DNA of 10,241 bases, taken from positions 1 through 10,241 of the forward strand of contig JAAYGE010000063.1 of the NCBI GenBank assembly GCA_012727835.1, in the 5' to 3' direction. The notes below the pieces were generated by a model. The model saw only the letters and a program-made list of their open reading frames with translations. It made no database searches and was not told where the DNA came from. Source of the DNA: Bacillota bacterium (lineage in GTDB: Bacteria; Bacillota_H; UBA994; UBA5500). Within the stretch, counting starts at the first letter, position 1. Each line of letters opens with the position of its first letter. Both the position numbers and the translations under genes were made by a program. Below, piece after piece: positions 6,041 to 10,241 of this stretch.

Positions 6041-6859
6041 TTAATTGGCTAATTCAGCTAGGGCTTTGGCCAGTTCCTCCTGATTAGGAGCCTTACCATG
6101 CCAGCCGGCAACATTTTCCATGAAGGAAATCCCTTTCCCTTTGATTGTCTGGGCGATGATTACACTAGGCTTGTCCTTCACATTGGCCGCTTCGTCGTAG
6201 GCGGCTAGTACCTGTTCCACATCATGGCCATCGATCGAAATTACGTGCCAGTTAAAAGCCCGCCATTTGTCGGCCAGGGGCTGGAGACCGATGATTTCTT
6301 CCACCGTGCCGTCGATTTGCAGGTTGTTATAATCCACAATGGCACAAACATTGGCCAGCTTATAGTGGGCGGCCGTCATCACCGCTTCCCAAACTTGGCC
6401 CTCCTGCAATTCCCCATCACCAAGCAAACAATAGATGCGATAATCTTGTTGGTTAAGGCGGGCCGCCAAGGCTAAGCCGTTGGCCTGGGATAGACCTTGC
6501 CCTAATGAACCGCTGGAATTGTCAAGGCCCGGCAGGCTCAGCATATGGGGATGCCCCTGCAGGCGGCTGCCTAGCTTGCGTAGAGTGAGGAGTTCTTCTA
6601 CGGGGAAATAACCCGCTCGAGCCAGGACGCTATAGAGAACGGGAGCCACATGCCCCTTAGACAGAACAAAACGGTCCCGGTCGGCCCAATCGGGGCGCTG
6701 GGGATCGTGCCTCATTTTGGCGAAATAGAGGCCCACCAGCAGCTCCACAGACGAAAGCGAGCCGCCGGGGTGCCCTGAACCGGCTGCTGCCGTCATCCGC
6801 ACAATATCTCGCCGTACCTCTGTGCAGAGTGATCTTAGTTCCTGCAGATCAGGTCGCAT
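6041..6859 (-). CDS. Transketolase, N-terminal subunit
   Basis: This subunit carries the diphosphate-binding part of the thiamine diphosphate site. Motifs, numbered from the longest possible start at 6889, are AAGSGHPGGSLS (H40), LSKGH (H80), GHPH (113) and the cofactor motif GDGELQEGQVWEA (157-169) ending with DYNNLQIDG (186-194). The frame is open back to ATG 6889 (282 residues), but the ribosome binding site AAGGAG lies inside that extension at 6876-6871. The ATG at 6859 follows it by 11 bases and gives a 272-residue protein starting MRPDLQELRS, the usual beginning for this family, so I prefer it. The gene is first in a two-gene unit with the C subunit and has an extended -10 promoter just upstream. 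Confidence 0.94.
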   Translation of the reverse strand: MRPDLQELRSLCTEVRRDIVRMTAAAGSGHPGGSLSSVELLVGLYFAKMRHDPQRPDWADRDRFVLSKGHVAPVLYSVLARAGYFPVEELLTLRKLGSRLQGHPHMLSLPGLDNSSGSLGQGLSQANGLALAARLNQQDYRIYCLLGDGELQEGQVWEAVMTAAHYKLANVCAIVDYNNLQIDGTVEEIIGLQPLADKWRAFNWHVISIDGHDVEQVLAAYDEAANVKDKPSVIIAQTIKGKGISFMENVAGWHGKAPNQEELAKALAELAN

Positions 6860-6916
6860 TGGCGCATAATCTCCTTTCAGCGTTAGCATATATTACAAGG
6901 CCGCTTGCCTTCATTG

Positions 6917-6945
6917 ATTATAGCACATTAGTGTATGCGGCACAC
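6917..6945 (-). promoter_or_regulatory. Extended -10 promoter of the transketolase unit
   Basis: On the minus strand TGCTATAAT (6925-6917) is a consensus extended -10 element. The hexamer 17 bases upstream, GTGTGC (6945-6940), is a poor -35, as extended -10 promoters tolerate. It lies just beyond the stop of the preceding gene (6949-6947) and about 45-50 bases before the preferred transketolase start. Confidence 0.7.
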
Positions 6946-6946
6946 T

Positions 6947-7453
6947 TTAAGGAACTGTGACACCGGTTAACTCAAAAAGGGTATCTTCTATTTCCACGTA
7001 GATAGATACATTAGTAGTTTGCGGGTGCAGGGCGGAAAAAAATAAGGTATAGCGCCAGGCAGTGGCGTCTAGTTGTTCCACCTCCGCCGTCTGAATAGGT
7101 TGGTACCGGTGGTCCGTGGCATCAACAATTACGGCACTGACTACAACAGGGGGGCCCGTTGGTGAATCGGTTAGGTGCTCCAGCAATAGGGAGATTTTTG
7201 TGTGGTTCTGCAGAGGAGCAAAGGGTAGGTGGATGGGGTACTGTTTATGGGTTGCGATGTATTCTAGACTTAAACGCTGCCCCTGGCCAAGACAAGAAAT
7301 ACTGGAGGGAGTCGGCGGCAGGGTGGCCCCCTGGCTGCTCCAATCTCCATGCAGGTAGTAAATGCAGGCTTCTTCCATTCTTATTGGGGTTAATAGGTTT
7401 ACTGCCGTGACCACCAGCAGGACAAAAATAATTAGGACCCAGACTTTACGCAA
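6947..7453 (-). CDS. Uncharacterised membrane-anchored protein
   Basis: I do not recognise this 168-residue protein. Residues 4-22 form a single hydrophobic segment preceded by basic residues (MRKVW), typical of an uncleaved signal anchor or signal peptide, so the remainder is probably outside the membrane. The outer part has two cysteines (C30 and C54) that could form a disulfide and a C-terminal half rich in alternating hydrophobic residues, suggesting a beta-sandwich. It starts at TTG 7453, seven bases after GAGGTG (7466-7461). An ATG lies between them (7460-7458) but is followed at once by TAA, so it cannot be the start. It sits behind the mgtE terminator and ahead of the transketolase promoter; no strong promoter of its own is visible. 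Confidence 0.72.
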   Translation of the reverse strand: MRKVWVLIIFVLLVVTAVNLLTPIRMEEACIYYLHGDWSSQGATLPPTPSSISCLGQGQRLSLEYIATHKQYPIHLPFAPLQNHTKISLLLEHLTDSPTGPPVVVSAVIVDATDHRYQPIQTAEVEQLDATAWRYTLFFSALHPQTTNVSIYVEIEDTLFELTGVTVP

Positions 7454-7500
7454 CTTACATCACCTCTTGCTGCAGTTTACGCTTCTGTTAGCCCTAAAAT

Positions 7501-7534
7501 GAAAAATATAGGGCTGTGGGAATCCACAGCCCTA
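7501..7534 (-). terminator. Intrinsic terminator of mgtE
   Basis: TAGGGCTGTGG (plus strand 7509-7519) and CCACAGCCCTA (7524-7534) form a perfect 11-bp stem with a 4-base loop. Read on the minus strand it is followed by the T-rich stretch TATTTTTC (7508-7501). It starts 11 bases after the mgtE stop codon (7547-7545). A second copy of the arm sequence lies just beyond (see findings). Confidence 0.85.
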
Positions 7535-7544
7535 ACGAATCATA

Positions 7545-8885
7545 TCAACTGCCACTTAGTAGCGTGCCGGCGATTCTAAAGTAGGTGATTAAGGCAAGGG
7601 CATCGACTACCGTGGTGATTAGCGGACCAGCCATAACAGCCGGATCCAGTTTAACCAACTGGGCCAGCATGGGGAGCATAGACCCCACCAGCTTGGCGAG
7701 TATCACTGTGATCATTAGAGTTAAACTGACAATCAGAGCGATGTCGGCCGGGTACTTTTCTAAAAAGAGAATGCGAATAAAGTTGGTTATTGCTAATCCT
7801 AAGCTGACTAAGCCACTTACGGCTAACTCCCTAAGAAATACACGCCACCAATCTTTAAGCTGGATATCACCTAGGGCTAAGCCCCGGATAACGAGAGTGG
7901 ATGCTTGGGAGCCTGCGTTTCCCCCCGTATCCATCAACATGGGAACAAAAACGGCTAAGAGGACCACTTGCGACAGCATTTCTTCATAGTGGAGCATAAT
8001 GCGCCCGGTAAATAGGGCGGAAATCATCAGAATCAGAAGCCATCCAAAACGCTGCCGGGCCAGCCGGAATATCGATGTGGCTAGATAGGGGGTGTCGCTG
8101 GGCTGCATGGCGGCCATACGTTGAATGTCCTCCGTGGCCTCTTCGTCTACCACGTCAATAATGTCGTCGCTGGTGACAATACCTTTGAGTACCCCTTGCT
8201 CATCGACCACCGGTAAAGCCAGCAGGTCATAACGGCGAAACAGAGCGGCCACCTGCTCCTGGTCTTCCGTGTCTGTTACCTGTACCGGGTTTGTTCTCAT
8301 TATAGAAGCAATTTGAGCCCCAGGAGGTGCTAAAACCAACTCCCGCAAAGAAAGCACGCCCACCAAGCGCCCACTTCTGTTGATTACATAGGTGTAGTAA
8401 ATAGTTTCTGCCCTTTCTGCTTCCGCCCGAATTACTTGTAACGCCTTTTCTACTGTCCATTCAGGACGTACCGTCAGATACTCGGTTGTCATCAGGCCGC
8501 CCGATGACTCTTCTTCGTAGCGTAGTAGATGGCGCAGCGGGCTGGCAGCAGGTAAGGCTGCTAATATGCGCTCTCTTAAATCATCGGCCAGCCAATTGAT
8601 CAGGTCTACCGCATCGTCCGCTGACATGGACTCCACAATTTCTAAGGCTAAAGTGGGCGGTACCAGACTCAATAGGCGGTTGGCCTGCATTTCATCAAAT
8701 TCCTGAACAACGATAGCCAACATTTCGGGGCTGAGATGGGGTAGGAGTTGCAGTAGTTCTTCGTCCGACAGACTGGCCAAGGCATCGGCCAAATCTGCTG
8801 GCATGGCATCAGCAAATAGTAGGTTTAGCTGGCTGGGATTCTCCACAAGTAATTGCTGGATCAGCTCTTTAGGCAACGCCCCCAC
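7545..8885 (-). CDS. mgtE: MgtE magnesium transporter
   Basis: This is a Mg2+ channel/transporter of the cytoplasmic membrane, about 446 residues and therefore of normal length. In order it has the helical MgtE N domain (about 1-125), two CBS domains (about 130-250) that sense cytoplasmic Mg2+, a plug helix, and a five-helix pore domain (about 280-443). Pore signatures are PMLMDTGGNAGSQASTL (315-331) and DPAVMAGPLITTVVDAL (414-430), with D428 matching the conserved pore aspartate of Thermus MgtE. GTG 8885 is the longest start, but the GGGGG element that could serve as ribosome binding site overlaps it; TTG 8876 (codon 4) has better spacing, so the exact start is uncertain by three codons. Expression is probably controlled by the upstream leader ORF, terminator and hairpin described separately. 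Confidence 0.95.
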   Translation of the reverse strand: MGALPKELIQQLLVENPSQLNLLFADAMPADLADALASLSDEELLQLLPHLSPEMLAIVVQEFDEMQANRLLSLVPPTLALEIVESMSADDAVDLINWLADDLRERILAALPAASPLRHLLRYEEESSGGLMTTEYLTVRPEWTVEKALQVIRAEAERAETIYYTYVINRSGRLVGVLSLRELVLAPPGAQIASIMRTNPVQVTDTEDQEQVAALFRRYDLLALPVVDEQGVLKGIVTSDDIIDVVDEEATEDIQRMAAMQPSDTPYLATSIFRLARQRFGWLLILMISALFTGRIMLHYEEMLSQVVLLAVFVPMLMDTGGNAGSQASTLVIRGLALGDIQLKDWWRVFLRELAVSGLVSLGLAITNFIRILFLEKYPADIALIVSLTLMITVILAKLVGSMLPMLAQLVKLDPAVMAGPLITTVVDALALITYFRIAGTLLSGS

Positions 8886-8903
8886 CCCCTTCCCGGGGGG
8901 TGG
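8882..8903 (-). promoter_or_regulatory. GC-only hairpin over the mgtE ribosome binding site and start
   Basis: On the minus strand CCACCCCC (8903-8896) pairs perfectly with GGGGGTGG (8889-8882) around a 6-base loop. The 3' arm contains both the GGGGG ribosome binding element and the GTG at 8885. Folding would hide the initiation region, adding a possible translational check downstream of the terminator. Confidence 0.55.
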
Positions 8904-8931
8904 CGTAACCTGCCAATGGTTTCATGATCAT

Positions 8932-8960
8932 AAAAAAGCGCCTCCTTTGCGAGGAGGCGC
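8932..8960 (-). terminator. Attenuator terminator in the mgtE leader
   Basis: On the minus strand GCGCCTCCT (8960-8952) and AGGAGGCGC (8946-8938) make a perfect 9-bp, GC-rich stem with loop CGCAA, followed by six T's (8937-8932). It is a textbook intrinsic terminator lying 46 bases before mgtE, inside its own leader. Its 5' arm can pair instead with 9021-9010. Confidence 0.88.
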
Positions 8961-9021
8961 GACTAATTTACGGTACACTAAATAAGCGTCAATAAGTCGT
9001 GTTCGCAGACGCGCCTCCTCG
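8950..9021 (-). promoter_or_regulatory. Antiterminator pairing in the mgtE leader
   Basis: On the minus strand CGAGGAGGCGCG (9021-9010) is the exact complement of CGCGCCTCCTCG (8961-8950), giving a 12-bp helix that would consume the entire 5' arm of the terminator at 8938-8960. The two structures exclude each other. The distal arm lies within codons 16-20 of the leader ORF 9067-8978, so a ribosome moving through that ORF would disrupt the antiterminator and favour termination. Confidence 0.75.
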
Positions 9022-9067
9022 GACTATATAGGATTTTTCTCGGTAGAGGATAACCGTCGCTTTCCAC
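8978..9067 (-). CDS. Leader peptide of mgtE, MgtL-like, 29 codons
   Basis: A GTG at 9067 opens a 29-codon frame ending at TAG (8980-8978). It is preceded by the strong ribosome binding site GAGGTGA (9082-9076), eight bases away. The peptide begins MESDGYPLPRKIL, continues with a basic RRR cluster at 17-19, and ends TLI. The enterobacterial leader peptide MgtL, which controls the Mg2+ transporter gene mgtA, is [17 protein letters not shown] as I recall it; M1, E2, D4, P7, L8, P9, R10 and L13 coincide. In MgtL the acidic and proline residues near the N-terminus make the ribosome dissociate when Mg2+ is low. Here the ORF lies in the leader of a different Mg2+ transporter gene and overlaps an antiterminator arm. 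Resemblance is seen; homology versus convergence, and function, are inference. Confidence 0.65.
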   Translation of the reverse strand: MESDGYPLPRKILYSPRRRVCEHDLLTLI

Positions 9068-9130
9068 GACCTAACTCACCTCTTTTTTGAAATGAATTGG
9101 GCTAGACTAATAACTTCCCAACCCATTAAC

Positions 9131-9159
9131 ATACTATGCGTAGGCAATGGCCTTGTCAA
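9131..9159 (-). promoter_or_regulatory. Sigma-A promoter of the mgtE transcript
   Basis: On the minus strand TTGACA (9159-9154), a 17-base spacer and TAGTAT (9136-9131) form a good housekeeping promoter. The predicted start near 9126-9124 gives a leader of about 240 bases. The first transcribed bases can fold into an 11-bp stem with two G-U pairs, 9127-9117 with 9101-9091, just before the leader ORF's ribosome binding site. Confidence 0.8.
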
Positions 9160-9179
9160 TGCAATTTAGCCATCCTGAC

Positions 9180-9203
9180 AAAAAATTAGCAAAAAAATTA
9201 GCA
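9180..9203. repeat. A-tract direct repeats upstream of the mgtE promoter
   Basis: AAAAAATTAGC occurs twice at a 12-base period (ending at 9190 and 9202). On the minus strand this reads GCTAATTTTTT repeated, and a third, diverged GCTAAATT lies at about 9171-9163. The tracts lie about 35-80 bases upstream of the predicted mgtE start site, where they could act as UP-element-like or curved DNA, or as an operator. Confidence 0.5.
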
Positions 9204-9238
9204 AAAAGAGTTGCGCAGAGCCGGGAGTCGTTTAACCA

Positions 9239-9266
9239 TTGGTATTTGCCACATTTGTCGTACAAT
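9239..9266 (+). promoter_or_regulatory. Predicted promoter of miaB
   Basis: TTGGTA (9239-9244), a 16-base spacer and TACAAT (9261-9266) resemble a housekeeping promoter. The start site would fall near 9272-9274, leaving a 5' leader of only about 12 bases that begins with the GGGGGTG ribosome binding site. The 9160-9284 stretch otherwise holds no gene that I can see. Confidence 0.55.
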
Positions 9267-9284
9267 TAACTGGGGGTGTTAACC

Positions 9285-10241
9285 TTGAATGCGCACACAA
9301 AGCAACATTATAAGATTATTACCTACGGTTGCCAAATGAACGAGCATGACGCAGAAATTCTAGCTGGGCAACTGGAGGAGCTTAATTATGTGCCGATAGA
9401 TGATGAAACGAAGGCCGATTTGATCATTTTGGTCACTTGCGCTGTGCGGGAGAATGCGGAGCAACGGGTTTATGGTAAGATTGGCGAACTCTACCGCTTA
9501 AAGCAGGAAAACCCGAATCTGGTGCTGGCTGTAGGCGGTTGTATGTCGCAGCAAAGCCCGGTAGCTAAGAAGATGAAGCAGCGCTTTCCTTATTTAGATA
9601 TCATCTTTGGGACCCATAATTTAGCCGATTTCCCCAATTTACTACGGGCGGCGGAAGAGAGTCAGGAAACGGTGCTGGAGCTACTAGATCAGGAAGGCGA
9701 CATAAGAGAGCAGTTACCCCGGGTCCGCCAGGACGGCCTTAAGGCTTGGACAACGATAATGTATGGTTGCAACAATTTCTGCACCTATTGCATTGTTCCT
9801 TACGTCCGTGGGCGGGAGCGCAGTCGCCAGCCGGAAAGCATAATTGCGGAAGTGAAAGAACTGGCTAGCCGGGGTTATAAAGAGGTTACCCTGTTGGGGC
9901 AAAACGTCAATAGTTATGGTAAGGATTTGGATCAAAACTATGACTTTGCCGATCTGTTATACGCGGTAAACGAGACCGGTATCAGCCGTATCCGTTTTAC
10001 CACCTCCCATCCTAAGGATATTAGCCCTCGCCTTATCGAAGCTATGGCCACCTGCGAGCATGTGATGGAACATTTGCACCTGCCAGTACAGGCCGGCAGT
10101 AACCGAATCTTAAAGGCCATGAATAGGCGCTATACGCGGGAACGCTATTTGCAGCTCGTTGAAGAGATACGTACCGCCATTCCCCATATCGCTTTAACTA
10201 CCGATATAATTGTCGGCTTCCCTGGGGAAACGGAAGAAGAA
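9285..10241 (+). CDS. miaB: tRNA-2-methylthio-N6-isopentenyladenosine synthase MiaB (5' part)
   Basis: MiaB is a radical SAM enzyme that adds a methylthio group to isopentenyladenosine at position 37 of tRNAs reading UNN codons. The frame starts at TTG 9285, six bases after GGGGGTG (9272-9278), and runs open through the window edge for 319 codons; about 120 more, including the TRAM domain, are expected outside. The N-terminal UPF0004 domain has its three cluster cysteines in YGCQMNEHDAE (C16), TCAVRENAEQR (C52) and GGCMSQ (C86). The radical SAM motif is GCNNFCTYCIVPYVRGRE (C162, C166, C169). The CAVRENAEQRVYGK sequence separates MiaB from its relatives RimO and MtaB. It is divergent from mgtE. 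The frame contains no stop. Confidence 0.95.
   Translation, partial: MNAHTKQHYKIITYGCQMNEHDAEILAGQLEELNYVPIDDETKADLIILVTCAVRENAEQRVYGKIGELYRLKQENPNLVLAVGGCMSQQSPVAKKMKQRFPYLDIIFGTHNLADFPNLLRAAEESQETVLELLDQEGDIREQLPRVRQDGLKAWTTIMYGCNNFCTYCIVPYVRGRERSRQPESIIAEVKELASRGYKEVTLLGQNVNSYGKDLDQNYDFADLLYAVNETGISRIRFTTSHPKDISPRLIEAMATCEHVMEHLHLPVQAGSNRILKAMNRRYTRERYLQLVEEIRTAIPHIALTTDIIVGFPGETEEE

Noticed and set aside
5085..6859. Deoxyxylulose-5-phosphate synthase split in two
   Set aside because: Sizes, subunit boundary and motifs fit the two-gene transketolase; DXS is normally one ~620-residue protein.
6041..6889. Transketolase start at ATG 6889
   Set aside because: The AAGGAG ribosome binding site lies inside that extension, and the family normally begins near the ATG at 6859.
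8886..9127. M-box (ykoK) Mg2+ riboswitch before mgtE
   Set aside because: Expected from the gene, but the conserved M-box blocks are absent on the minus strand. The leader ORF with a terminator/antiterminator explains the region better.
9180..9203. CRISPR-like or transposon-end repeat
   Set aside because: Only two 12-base A-rich units without spacers, target duplication or a transposase; they fit promoter-upstream tracts better.

Overview
The window looks like part of the chromosome of an anaerobic member of the Bacillota (Clostridia-like or a neighbouring deep lineage). Grounds: strong AGGAGG-type ribosome binding sites, frequent GTG and TTG starts, a split transketolase, a sodium-pumping biotin-dependent decarboxylase next to PduL, and YitT and ZIP membrane proteins typical of that group. 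I cannot name the genus. No phage, insertion sequence, CRISPR array or resistance island is visible. All large genes belong to known families; the unusual content is in the non-coding and leader sequences.

Layout. (1) 1-2389, plus strand: the end of a biotin carboxyl carrier gene, the membrane beta subunit of a Na+-translocating decarboxylase (with an unusual ~90-residue insert), and pduL. Together they suggest decarboxylation of methylmalonyl-CoA (or a related acid) coupled to Na+ export, then conversion of the acyl-CoA to acyl-phosphate for ATP formation. A bidirectional terminator at 2400-2431 ends this unit and the converging unit from the right. (2) 2435-3929, minus strand: a ZIP metal transporter followed by two half-size TauE/SafE proteins overlapping as TAATG. 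A perfect 14-bp hairpin between ZIP and the TauE pair hides the TauE ribosome binding site. (3) 3954-4135: a rod-shaped structured RNA candidate, about 180 nt, resembling 6S RNA in architecture. (4) 4167-5024, minus: a YitT family membrane protein. (5) 5085-6889, minus: split transketolase (C subunit downstream of N subunit), with its own extended -10 promoter and a terminator. (6) 6947-7453, minus: an unrecognised membrane-anchored protein. (7) 7545-9159, minus: mgtE, a Mg2+ channel/transporter, with a ~240-nt leader. (8) 9285-10241, plus: miaB, cut by the window edge.

The most interesting item is the mgtE leader. A sigma-A promoter at 9131-9159 is followed by a 29-codon upstream ORF (9067 to 8978) with a Shine-Dalgarno sequence. 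Its product begins MESDGYPLPRKIL, which resembles the enterobacterial MgtL leader peptide ([13 protein letters not shown]...), the peptide that senses low Mg2+ by destabilising the ribosome. The ORF overlaps one arm of a 12-bp antiterminator whose other arm is the 5' arm of an intrinsic terminator with six T's just before mgtE. This reads as a Mg2+-sensing, translation-coupled transcription attenuator in a Gram-positive-type genome, using an intrinsic terminator. It does not look like the M-box riboswitch. A further hairpin covers the mgtE start.
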